Positions 17,178 to 24,770 of a stretch of 57,618 nt of DNA are shown here, piece by piece. Position 1 is the first letter of the stretch. Every line of letters starts with the position of its first letter. A model generated the notes under the pieces. It did not search any database. It saw nothing but the letters and a program-made list of their open reading frames with translations, and was not told the DNA's origin. Both the position numbers and the translations under genes were made by a program. Origin of the DNA: DATBMA01 sp036555105 (GTDB lineage Bacteria > Actinomycetota > Acidimicrobiia > Spongiisociales > ZC4RG35); contig DATBMA010000073.1 of NCBI GenBank assembly GCA_036555105.1, positions 1 to 57,618 of the forward strand. Reading direction: 5' to 3'.

Positions 17178-18577
17178 GACGATGGCCCATCCGGGTCCGG
17201 CCGGCCATGTTCGATGGCCCACTCCCGCAACAGGGCGTAGGCCTCGCCGGCGGGATAGGGGCCCGACTCGATCCTGCGCTCATAGAGCAGGTCCATAACC
17301 TCTCCCACCAAGGGGCCGGGCTCAAGGCCCAAGTATCGCATGGCCTGGTGCCCATCGATCGGGGGCCGCATGGCCTCCAACTCCTCTCGGGCGGCGAGCT
17401 CCTCGATCCTCGCGTCGAGCTCATCGAGCCGGGTTGCGATCGCCGCGGCTCTGCTGCGGTTGGCCGTCGTGACATCTGCCCGTACGAGCTGGTTGAGGCG
17501 GCTCAGCAGAGGCCCGGCATCGCGCACGTAGCGGCGAACGGCGCTGTCGCTCCAGCCCATCTCGAGAGTGTGGGGGCGCAAGTGGAGGAAGACCAGACGC
17601 GAAACGTCATCGACCACGTCATTTGGATACCGGAGCGCCCGCAGGCGTTCCCGGGCCATCCGACTCCCAACCACTTCGTGATGGTGGAAGGTCACGCCCT
17701 CGGCCTCGAAGTTCCTCGTGGCCGGCTTCCCGATGTCATGCAGGAGAGCCGCCAGGCGCACGGTCAGATCTGGCTCGGTCTTATGGACCACTGCCAGGGT
17801 GTGGGCGAGGACGTCCTTGTGCCTGTGCACCGGATCCTGCTCCATCGCCAGGGACGTGAGCTCGGGAATGGTATATGACGCCAGCCCCGACTCCACCAGC
17901 CCGGCCAGGGCGTCTGCCGCCTGGTCGCCCAACAGCAACTTCGAGAGCTCGTCGCGGATCCGCTCTGCGGACACGATCTGAAGTCGTGACGCCATGTCCG
18001 CGACCGCCAGCCGGGCAGCTGCATCCGGGGCGAATCCGATCGTCGACTGGAAGCGGAAGAGGCGAAGCATCCGCAGAGGGTCGTCCCCGAACGAGATCTC
18101 AGGTGTGAGGGGGGTGCGTAAGACGTGCTTGGCCAGGTCGACCAGCCCCCCGTAGGGATCGACCGCTGTCAGCTCCGGCAGCGAGAGCGCAACGGCATTC
18201 ACCGTGAAGTCGCGACGGGAGAGGTCCTCTTCGATCTGATCCGAGTACTCGACCTGGGGCTTACGGCTGGCATCCCGGTAGATCTCGCGCCGGAAGGTGG
18301 TGATCTCGGCCCGGAATTCGCCGCGATGGACCCCGATCGTGCCGAAGGCCTCACCTATTCGATAGACGGCCTCGGCCCATCCCGACACGATCTTGCGGAT
18401 CTCCTGCGGACGGGCATCGGTGGTGAAGTCGAGATCCTCGTGAGCCCGGTCGAGGAAGGCGTCACGGACCGAACCGCCCACCAGGTACAAGGAGCGGCCG
18501 GCTGCGCTGAACCGTTCTGCCAGTTCCCGCGCTGGACGTCCATCCTCCACGAGCCATTGCAGGCGCGCGGGAATCAT
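17174..18577 (-). CDS. cca: CCA tRNA nucleotidyltransferase (PcnA type)
   Basis: The 467-residue protein has the class II nucleotidyltransferase motif LVGGSVRDAFL with the DLDFTTDA carboxylates, the RRDFTVNA motif, and an HD domain with ALLHDIGKPATR. It adds or repairs the 3' CCA of tRNA. The encoded tRNA-Ile in this window already has CCA, so a repair role is likely there. In M. tuberculosis the orthologous pcnA also precedes the mviN-sigM-trx-par block. The HD motif is intact, so extra phosphohydrolase activity is possible. Confidence 0.94.
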   Translation of the reverse strand: MIPARLQWLVEDGRPARELAERFSAAGRSLYLVGGSVRDAFLDRAHEDLDFTTDARPQEIRKIVSGWAEAVYRIGEAFGTIGVHRGEFRAEITTFRREIYRDASRKPQVEYSDQIEEDLSRRDFTVNAVALSLPELTAVDPYGGLVDLAKHVLRTPLTPEISFGDDPLRMLRLFRFQSTIGFAPDAAARLAVADMASRLQIVSAERIRDELSKLLLGDQAADALAGLVESGLASYTIPELTSLAMEQDPVHRHKDVLAHTLAVVHKTEPDLTVRLAALLHDIGKPATRNFEAEGVTFHHHEVVGSRMARERLRALRYPNDVVDDVSRLVFLHLRPHTLEMGWSDSAVRRYVRDAGPLLSRLNQLVRADVTTANRSRAAAIATRLDELDARIEELAAREELEAMRPPIDGHQAMRYLGLEPGPLVGEVMDLLYERRIESGPYPAGEAYALLREWAIEHGRPDPDGPSS

Positions 18578-18583
18578 GCGGAG

Positions 18584-18589
18584 AGGATA
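18584..18589 (-). promoter_or_regulatory. -10 box of cca, leaderless layout
   Basis: TATCCT, six bases (CTCCGC), then ATG 18577 on the minus strand. Confidence 0.5.
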
Positions 18590-18628
18590 CGGACTCGGCT
18601 GAAGCCTGACGGACCCAACTGTCGGGCG

Positions 18629-18666
18629 GTCTCACGTCTCACGGTGAGACTTCGAGACCTCGAGAC
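18629..18666. repeat. Tandem heptamer/octamer array GTCTCAC x2, GGTGAGA, CTTCGAGA, CCTCGAGA
   Basis: Heptamers pass into octamers directly downstream of the pilT-like stop codon. GTCTCAC-G-GTGAGAC forms a perfect 7-bp hairpin, so the array may also act as a terminator. Confidence 0.7.
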
Positions 18667-18670
18667 CGCT

Positions 18671-19753
18671 TCAGATCTCTATGCCCACCTCGAGGGCGCG
18701 AGCCTTCAGCTCGTGCGGGTTGCGGACGTGAGGAAGTGCGGCCCTCACCGCCACCATTCGACGGACTACCAGGCTTTGCAGGGTCTGATCGAAGGTGTGC
18801 ATCCCGAAGAACTCGCTCTCCTTGAGCACCTCATCGAGCCCGACAGTCAGGTGCTCATCCAGGATCCGCTCCTGGACCCGCTCATTCGTGGTCATCACCT
18901 CGGTGGCTACCACCCGGCCGGTCCCATCCGCCCTCTCGAGCAACCGTTGGCTGATGACCGCCCGAAGGTGAGAGGCCAGTTGGCGCCGTACCAGAGCGCG
19001 CTCGGCCGGCGGGAAGTACCCGGCCAGACGGGTGACCGTGTCGGCGGGATCGGTGGTGTGAGTGGTGGCGAGCACGAGATGGCCAGACTCCGCCGCCCAC
19101 AGCGCTGCCCGGGCCGACTCGAGGGTGGAAATCTCCGAGATCACTATGACGTCCGCATCCTGGCGAACGGCTCTGCGCACCGCGTCCTCGACGTCGACCA
19201 CGTCGACACCCACCTCGCGCTGGGCAACGAGCCCGAGCTTGTCCTTGTGCAGCACCTCGATCGGGTCTTCGATCGTCACGATGGAAGCTGCCCGCTCATG
19301 ATTGATGGTGTCGAGCATGGCCGAGAGGGTGGTGGTCTTGCCCGACCCGGACGGGCCGGTGATGAGGATCAGGCCCTTCTGCTCCTTGGTCAGGCGCCCA
19401 ACCACGGCCGGGAGGCCCAAAGAGTCGAGCGAGGGCGGATCACCGAGCACCCGTCTGAGCACGAGTGAGATCGAACCCCGCTGGCGGAAGGCACTGACCC
19501 GAAACCGGCCCAGTTCGGGCCGCCCATAGGCGAAGTCGGCCTCCCCTGTCTCCTTGAACTCCTTCACCGCCCGCTGGGTGAAGACCTGCTGTGCGAAGGC
19601 TTCGGTGTCGTCGGGTTTGAGGACAGGAACGCCGTCGAGTCGTTTGAGGTCGCCTTCGACGCGGAGAGTGGGAGGGGAACCAACCTTGAGATGAACACCG
19701 CTCGCTCCGGCCGCAAGGGCGCGATGCAGCAACTCCTCGATGGTCAATTCCAT
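18671..19753 (-). CDS. PilT-like type IV pilus retraction ATPase
   Basis: The 360-residue protein matches PilT/PilU in length and layout: N-terminal PAS-like domain (about 1-105), Walker A GPSGSGKT (133-140), Asp box IVTIEDPIE (158-166), a Walker B region DVIVISEIS (201-209) and His box GHLVLATTHT (224-233). Family members power twitching by depolymerising pili. Here the Walker B segment reads SEISTLES instead of the usual GEMRDLET, a clear change in a normally fixed motif. No other pilus gene is in the window. Confidence 0.88.
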   Translation of the reverse strand: MELTIEELLHRALAAGASGVHLKVGSPPTLRVEGDLKRLDGVPVLKPDDTEAFAQQVFTQRAVKEFKETGEADFAYGRPELGRFRVSAFRQRGSISLVLRRVLGDPPSLDSLGLPAVVGRLTKEQKGLILITGPSGSGKTTTLSAMLDTINHERAASIVTIEDPIEVLHKDKLGLVAQREVGVDVVDVEDAVRRAVRQDADVIVISEISTLESARAALWAAESGHLVLATTHTTDPADTVTRLAGYFPPAERALVRRQLASHLRAVISQRLLERADGTGRVVATEVMTTNERVQERILDEHLTVGLDEVLKESEFFGMHTFDQTLQSLVVRRMVAVRAALPHVRNPHELKARALEVGIEI

Positions 19754-19783
19754 GTGTGGCGCTTCCTTCCCTCTGAAGGTGGC

Positions 19784-20533
19784 TTATCGGTCGCCCGCGG
19801 GCCGGTCTTGACCCCACACCAGAACCCGACCTGGGTCGGCCAGGCGTGGTGTCGAAGTGCGCTGAAGCAACCGGGAACCCTCCTCCAAGACGTCCGTGTT
19901 CGAGCATCCGCCGTGCTCGACCGTCTGGTAGCTCACCGACGCGGTTTGCGGGCGCCATCTCCCCCCGCCCAGGTCGACGCCGGCGGGATCGCTCCATGCC
20001 ACCAAGACGGAAGGGTCGTCGCACCGGGCGAATACCTCCGACCAGACCATCGGCGAAACCAGGTGGTCTCCGCCTCCCTCCAGGCTTCGGACCACGCTGC
20101 GGGTGCCCGATTCGAGGTCGGTCACCGACCCCGACCACCAACCGGGCTCCGCCGGCCCGATGCGCAGCCGATATGCACGCCCTGGCTCCCATCTGTAATC
20201 GCGGGTGTTTTGGTTGCCGGGGGCAGAAGGAAGAACCGACCTGGTGCCGTGCAACTCACGGCCGGCGGCGTCGTACCCGCCGAAGTTGACCGCGGTTCCC
20301 CCCGGATGGATGGCGTGCCACTGCAGGCCGAGGTGAGCGCCCCCGGTAACTCCATCCGGGCCCGAGAAGGATGCTTGCAGAGCCCAGAAGTACAGGCGCC
20401 GGACCCTGGGAGGCTCGACGATCTCGAGCGTCACCGACATCTCGATCAGCGGAGGGGCCTCCAACCAGCGCAGGTGGAACGAGGAAGCCCGGTTGGAGGA
20501 GGTTGGTAGTCCTCGTTCCCTACGGCGCGTCAC
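19784..20533 (-). CDS. Conserved hypothetical protein
   Basis: This is a 249-residue protein if it starts at GTG 20533, which overlaps the stop of the deacetylase gene (GTGA). Met codons near MSVTLEIVEPP give a shorter option. No signal peptide or catalytic motif is visible. The sequence is rich in Trp, Tyr and Gly (LYFWALQASFSGPDG, GLQWHAIHPGG, RDYRWEPGRAYRLRIG), which suggests an all-beta, carbohydrate-binding-like fold, perhaps akin to DUF3472 proteins. That resemblance is weak. Coupling to the deacetylase gene hints at joint expression. Confidence 0.65.
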   Translation of the reverse strand: MTRRRERGLPTSSNRASSFHLRWLEAPPLIEMSVTLEIVEPPRVRRLYFWALQASFSGPDGVTGGAHLGLQWHAIHPGGTAVNFGGYDAAGRELHGTRSVLPSAPGNQNTRDYRWEPGRAYRLRIGPAEPGWWSGSVTDLESGTRSVVRSLEGGGDHLVSPMVWSEVFARCDDPSVLVAWSDPAGVDLGGGRWRPQTASVSYQTVEHGGCSNTDVLEEGSRLLQRTSTPRLADPGRVLVWGQDRPAGDR

Positions 20534-21549
20534 GCGACCGACCAGCGGCGCCCGGCGTGTTCCACCGCCTGATCGACCGCGATGAAGGCGGCGGCAGGCG
20601 AGCGGAATCCCCCCATCGGCTCCGGCGGCTTCCCCATCAATCCCCTGACGGTGGCTGCCACCGACTCGGTGATCGCCGGGAGGTGGTATCCACCTTCGAG
20701 GAAGACCAGCACCCTGGATGGCGAAATCGCCTCGGCAATCGAGGCCGCCATCCATCCATAGTCGGCGCTCTCGAGTCGCAGCTCGGCGAGGGGGTCGTCG
20801 GCATGTGCGTCGTAGCCGCTGCTGACCAGCACCCAATCCGGCTGGAACTGTTCAAGGACGGGGATGGTGAGGCGATCCCAGATCATGCGGTAGGCGTCCC
20901 CGGCCGTGCCCTCGGGGACCGCCACGTTCACGGTCGTGCCCTCCCCGGCCCCCTGCCCTGTGTTGGCTGGGTCACCGGTGCCGGGATAGAAGGGGTGCTG
21001 GTGGACACTCAGGTAGAGGACCGATGGGTCCTTGGCGAACGAGTCCTGGGTGCCGTTGCCGTGATGAACATCCCAGTCGACGATCGCCACCCGCTCCCCT
21101 CCGGAAGCGATGGCGGCAGCCGTCACCGCCACGTTGTTGAACAGGCAGAAGCCCATTGCACGGTCGATGAGGGCGTGATGGCCGGGCGGTCGCAGGGCGA
21201 GGAAGGCCGGCCCGGCGCCGCCTCGCCGCATCACTTCCACGGCGGCGGGTCCACTCCCCGCCGCCAGCATGGCGGCGCGGAACGAGTCGGGGCCGGCGAC
21301 AGTGTCAGGATCGAGATGGCCACCGCCTGATTCACAGAAGCGTTGGATGGCCCTCACGTACTCCATGCTGTGTACTCGGGCCAGGTCGTCGTCCGTTGCG
21401 TTGGTGCCCGTCATGCGCCTGACCATGGCGCCGCTCTCCTCGATCCCACGCTCCGCAGCGCGAAGTCGGGCCGGCCTCTCAGGATGGAGATCGCCTGTGC
21501 TGTGCCGGGCGAAGGCCGGGTCACTGACGTACAGGAGCTCCACGGACAT
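20530..21549 (-). CDS. Histone-deacetylase-family amidohydrolase
   Basis: From ATG 21549 the protein has 339 residues, MSVELLYVSDPAFARHSTG. The arginase/deacetylase-fold zinc site is complete: RPPGHHA (two active His), DWDVHHGNGTQ (Asp and His ligands) and SSGYDAHADDPL (Asp ligand). Bacterial members remove acetyl groups from lysine (AcuC-like) or from small amines such as acetylpolyamines; the substrate is not clear here. A longer TTG start at 21612 would overlap the divergent acetyltransferase gene. An acetyltransferase-fold gene next door may form an acetylation/deacetylation pair. Confidence 0.88.
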   Translation of the reverse strand: MSVELLYVSDPAFARHSTGDLHPERPARLRAAERGIEESGAMVRRMTGTNATDDDLARVHSMEYVRAIQRFCESGGGHLDPDTVAGPDSFRAAMLAAGSGPAAVEVMRRGGAGPAFLALRPPGHHALIDRAMGFCLFNNVAVTAAAIASGGERVAIVDWDVHHGNGTQDSFAKDPSVLYLSVHQHPFYPGTGDPANTGQGAGEGTTVNVAVPEGTAGDAYRMIWDRLTIPVLEQFQPDWVLVSSGYDAHADDPLAELRLESADYGWMAASIAEAISPSRVLVFLEGGYHLPAITESVAATVRGLMGKPPEPMGGFRSPAAAFIAVDQAVEHAGRRWSVA

Positions 21550-21554
21550 ATTCT
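21549..21554 (+). promoter_or_regulatory. -10 box of GNAT gene, leaderless layout
   Basis: TATTCT is followed by seven bases and ATG 21562. It starts exactly on the first base of the divergent deacetylase gene, so the two divergent starts are only 12 bases apart. Confidence 0.45.
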
Positions 21555-21561
21555 CTAACAG

Positions 21562-22296
21562 ATGCCTGCCCTCCGCGTCTCCGGCACGTGGCCGGGTGTC
21601 GTGCGCTTTCAACGTGGGTGGGCATCGGCCACGGCGTTGCCCTGGAACGACTCGGGTGCATGGGCATCACTGAGGCTCGACCGAGGAGGAGCCGGCTTTC
21701 TCACCGCGGCGGCCCTCTGGCTGCGATCACACGGGGCCGAAGAGGTCCGATCCCCCGCCGTAGATCAGCGCACCGGCGGGGTCTGGGAACGAGCCGGATT
21801 CAAGGAGAAGGAGCGTTTCCGCCTGTTCGAACGTGACCTCAGCCGTCCTCTCTTCGAGCCCGAACGGGTGGTCGATCAGATCGGACTCATTCCATTCCGG
21901 CTGGTGGAGATCGACGACGACGCGTTTGCTCCCGAGTACCGACTCGGGCAGCTCGGGCTCGAGAGCAGCTTGGATGCGACCCGCGAGGCGGTTGTGCTCA
22001 CAGTGGGAGACCCGGTGGCAGGCTTCTGCATCGTCGGCAGCGCCGACGTCGCCTCCTTCCTGCAGAGAATCGCGGTCGATCCGCAGTCTCAGCGGCAAGG
22101 GATCGGAACCGACCTCATCCGTGCCGCCATGAAGTGGGCCCGCAAGAGGGGAGCCTGGTCGATGAGCCTCAACACCCATCGGCACAATCCAGCGGCCGGG
22201 CTCTACGCCAGGGAGGGGTTCGAGGAGAGCCCGCACGGAGTCTGCCTCTTCGCGTTCGATCAGAGCTCCGCCGCAGTCGGCGAAGTCAAGGGCTGA
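21562..22296 (+). CDS. GNAT-family N-acetyltransferase (two GNAT halves)
   Basis: The 244-residue protein seems to hold two GNAT modules. The first half is eroded but ends like a GNAT C-terminus (AALWLRSHGAEEVRS...GVWERAGF). The second half (about 110-235) has the acetyl-CoA loop VDPQSQRQGIGTDLIRAAM and closes with NPAAGLYAREGFEE. The layout resembles MshD-type tandem GNAT proteins, but no mycothiol gene is near and the identity is not claimed. It is divergent from the deacetylase and lies one base before the pseudokinase gene. Confidence 0.8.
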   Translation: MPALRVSGTWPGVVRFQRGWASATALPWNDSGAWASLRLDRGGAGFLTAAALWLRSHGAEEVRSPAVDQRTGGVWERAGFKEKERFRLFERDLSRPLFEPERVVDQIGLIPFRLVEIDDDAFAPEYRLGQLGLESSLDATREAVVLTVGDPVAGFCIVGSADVASFLQRIAVDPQSQRQGIGTDLIRAAMKWARKRGAWSMSLNTHRHNPAAGLYAREGFEESPHGVCLFAFDQSSAAVGEVKG

Positions 22297-22297
22297 C

Positions 22298-23164
22298 GTG
22301 CCCCCTCCGCTGCCGGAGCGATACCAACTCGAGGTGAGGCTGGGACGTGACGGCGACATCGAGGAGTGGCTGGCCACCGACCTCCACCTCGACCGCCCGG
22401 TCCTGGTGCGACTGCTCGGGCCCGAAGTGGACTCGGACCGCCGCGCCGGGTTCCTGGTGGCAGTGGGCGAGGCTGCGCAGGTGAGCCATCCCTATCTGGC
22501 CCCGGTGTTCGCGGCCGAGGAGGTGGAGGGCGGCGCCTACTACGTCACGGAGTGGACCGGAGGGGTGACCCTCTCCAGCCGGATGGCGGCCGGGGAGACG
22601 ATCGATCCCTCTGAGTTCCTGGTGGGCGCCACCGGACTGGCATCGGCGTTGACGACCCTTCACCGGGCCGGTGTCGTGCACGGCGCCATCGACCCCGGTG
22701 CGATCAGCTACCGGCTGGGCTCTCCTCCCCGGTTGGGGGCCTTCGGCCGACACCGCCGGCACGCCTCGGCTGCGGCAGATGTCATCGCCCTCGCTTCCGC
22801 GCTCGAGCAGGGGCTCACCGGCCGCCGCCCCGGTGGAGCCCCGCCATCGCAGGTGATGGACGGGATGCCGCCCGGCCTGGATGCAGTGCTCGATGCCGCC
22901 CAGCGGGGGGAGCTGACCGCCTCGGGCCTGGCTACCCGCCTCGCCGAGCTCCCTCCCAAGACCGAGCCGCCACCGCCCGACCCGGCCTGGGCCAGGCGCG
23001 GGATCAAGTGGGCCTTGATCCTCGTGGTGGCGGCGCTGGCCCTGATCGCCACCGGATGGTTGCTGGGCGGAGGGGGAACCGGGGTGTCGACCACGCTGCC
23101 GGGTGGCGGTGCCGGCCATGCGACGGAGGTCCACATGGCCGCCTGGGTACCCTCGCGCCGATGA
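22298..23164 (+). CDS. Membrane-anchored pseudokinase (MviN/MurJ-associated type)
   Basis: The 288-residue protein has a Ser/Thr-kinase-like fold (1-215), a proline-rich linker, one membrane segment (about 237-257) and a short outer tail. All catalytic residues are gone: the VAIK lysine is Arg (PVLVRLL), the HRDLKPxN loop reads HGAIDPGAI (127-135), and DFG reads AFG. It therefore cannot be an ordinary kinase. In mycobacteria a pseudokinase domain is fused to the lipid II flippase MviN, directly upstream of sigM; here the same position holds only the pseudokinase. It is probably a scaffold for FHA or PknB-type partners in cell-wall control (inference). Confidence 0.83.
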   Translation: MPPPLPERYQLEVRLGRDGDIEEWLATDLHLDRPVLVRLLGPEVDSDRRAGFLVAVGEAAQVSHPYLAPVFAAEEVEGGAYYVTEWTGGVTLSSRMAAGETIDPSEFLVGATGLASALTTLHRAGVVHGAIDPGAISYRLGSPPRLGAFGRHRRHASAAADVIALASALEQGLTGRRPGGAPPSQVMDGMPPGLDAVLDAAQRGELTASGLATRLAELPPKTEPPPPDPAWARRGIKWALILVVAALALIATGWLLGGGGTGVSTTLPGGGAGHATEVHMAAWVPSRR

Positions 23165-23739
23165 TCCCCGGGGATCCTGACGCCGCCCTCCTGGCGCGGG
23201 CGGTGGAAGGGGACGGTGACGCGTTCTCGGAATTGATGCACCGACATGAGGACCGCGTCTTCGCCGTCTGCCTGCGCATCACCGGCGACCGGGAGGCAGC
23301 GCTCGACGCCGCTCAGGAGACCTTCCTGACCCTCTTCAGGAAGGGCCACCAGTACCGAGGCGCCGCGGCGGTGTCCACCTGGCTCTACCGGGTCGCCGTG
23401 AACAGCTGCTACGACCAGATGCGCCGGAGTCGCCGCCGGCCGACCGAGCCCCTCCCCGAACAGTACGAGCCCGCCGATCCTGGTTCCGATCGAGACTTCG
23501 AGCTGATCGATTCGTCGCCGGCGGTCGAAGCGGCACTGGCCGAGTTGAGCCCGGAGTTTCGGGCCGTGATCGTCCTGGGTGACATCAACGGGTACGGGCT
23601 CAACGAGATGGCGGAGATGCTCGAGATACCGGTGGGAACCGTGAAGTCGCGGCTCTTCCGCGCCCGGCGCCAGTTGGCCCCTCTGCTCGGGAACCATTCA
23701 GACGCTCGCCGGCATCCAAGTGACGGCGATCATGACTGA
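23161..23739 (+). CDS. sigM: ECF-type RNA polymerase sigma factor (SigM position)
   Basis: From ATG 23161, overlapping the pseudokinase stop as ATGA, the protein has 192 residues. Region 2 (about 22-90) includes the DAAQETFLTLFRK stretch and WLYRVAVNSCYDQMRR; region 4 (about 122-175) ends in the helix-turn-helix EIPVGTVKSRLFRARRQL. The order pseudokinase-sigma-anti-sigma-trxB-trxA matches the sigM locus of mycobacteria, where SigM is a cell-envelope/secretion sigma factor. The symbol rests on synteny. Confidence 0.9.
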   Translation: MIPGDPDAALLARAVEGDGDAFSELMHRHEDRVFAVCLRITGDREAALDAAQETFLTLFRKGHQYRGAAAVSTWLYRVAVNSCYDQMRRSRRRPTEPLPEQYEPADPGSDRDFELIDSSPAVEAALAELSPEFRAVIVLGDINGYGLNEMAEMLEIPVGTVKSRLFRARRQLAPLLGNHSDARRHPSDGDHD

Positions 23740-24466
23740 GCACGAACACGACCTCGACCTCATCGCGGAGTACGCCGGCGGCGCCGACTCTCCTGCCGCC
23801 GCCGACCTCGTTGCCACCTGCGCGGTCTGCCGGGCTGAGTTCGAGTCTCAGCAAAGGGTTGCCCACTGGCTCGCCACCGCACCGGCCGTCTCCATGACAC
23901 CGGAGGAGAGGGCTGCCTTGAGGGGAGCTGTACGGCCGGAGGCCAAGGTCAAGACCGGGTTCCTTGGGTGGTCCTATCGGATCGCCACGGTGGCCGCCTC
24001 CGTCGCCGCCATTGTCCTCGTCGTCAATGTGGCGATGCCCGATGACGGTCCACGGGCGACCCTCACCGAGTCGGCCTCCAGCACTCCGGACAATCGCTAT
24101 GACGCCGGCGCCGAAGGCGGCCTGGCCGGGGCTACCACCGCAGCCTCACCGCTCAACACCATCGCGCAGGCGCCGGGAGAGATCACCACCCTCGCCGCCG
24201 CCGACGACCTCTCACAGCTGAAGGTCGAGGTGGACCAGCTGGTCGATCAGGCCCGCGAGGCTTCCCAGGAATCATCGAATGTGACCGACGCGACGGTCAC
24301 CCAGTGCGCCGACCAGCTCAATGGCCGGACGTTGCTGGTCTCGGCGACCGGCATGCTGGGCGAACGGGCCGTGGTTGTCCACGTCGTCCAAGGTGAGCAG
24401 CCGGAGGCCCACGTCTACGACGCCACCACTTGCGAGGAACTGGACCTCGACGCACCCGGGGGCTGA
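23732..24466 (+). CDS. rsmA: Anti-sigma factor, single-pass membrane protein (RsmA position)
   Basis: The 244-residue protein starts at ATG 23732, inside the last codons of the sigma gene; GTG 23720 is an alternative. The N-terminal ~75 residues form the sigma-binding region with CAVC (30-33), followed by one membrane segment (about 82-104) and an outer domain of about 135 residues. The zinc anti-sigma motif HxxxCxxC lacks its His here. Overlap with the sigma gene and the single membrane span support an anti-sigma role. A helical stretch rich in Asp/Gln/Val sits outside the membrane. Confidence 0.83.
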   Translation: MTEHEHDLDLIAEYAGGADSPAAADLVATCAVCRAEFESQQRVAHWLATAPAVSMTPEERAALRGAVRPEAKVKTGFLGWSYRIATVAASVAAIVLVVNVAMPDDGPRATLTESASSTPDNRYDAGAEGGLAGATTAASPLNTIAQAPGEITTLAAADDLSQLKVEVDQLVDQAREASQESSNVTDATVTQCADQLNGRTLLVSATGMLGERAVVVHVVQGEQPEAHVYDATTCEELDLDAPGG

Positions 24467-24491
24467 AAGGGCCACGGCTAATCTCGCCGCC

Positions 24492-24770
24492 GTGGCGGAC
24501 TACCCGGCGCAGCTCCTCGAATACCTCGATCGCATCACCGGCAAGGTTCGAGGCATGACCGTCGATCGGATGACGACCACGGTCAACCGCTCGGCGGCGG
24601 GCCTGGTCGCCTTCACCCTCGGAATTGCTGCCCTCTGTCTCTTGTTGTTCGCCATCTATGGCGCCCTGGCGATCTGGCTGCGGCCCCCCGGAGCTTTTGC
24701 CGTTCTCGGCCTGCTCTGCCTGGGCGGGGGGATGATCCTGTGGACACGACGCAACAAGCGGATCAAGTGA
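24492..24770 (+). CDS. Small two-helix membrane protein between anti-sigma gene and trxB
   Basis: This 92-residue protein starts at GTG 24492 (VADYPAQLLEYLDRITGK). It has two hydrophobic helices (about 42-62 and 68-84) and a basic C-terminus RRNKRIK. It resembles small phage-holin-like or DUF membrane proteins often found in actinobacterial operons, but no specific family is claimed. The stop lies inside the trxB 5' region (GTGA with a possible trxB start at 24767), so it belongs to the operon. Confidence 0.7.
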   Translation: MADYPAQLLEYLDRITGKVRGMTVDRMTTTVNRSAAGLVAFTLGIAALCLLLFAIYGALAIWLRPPGAFAVLGLLCLGGGMILWTRRNKRIK

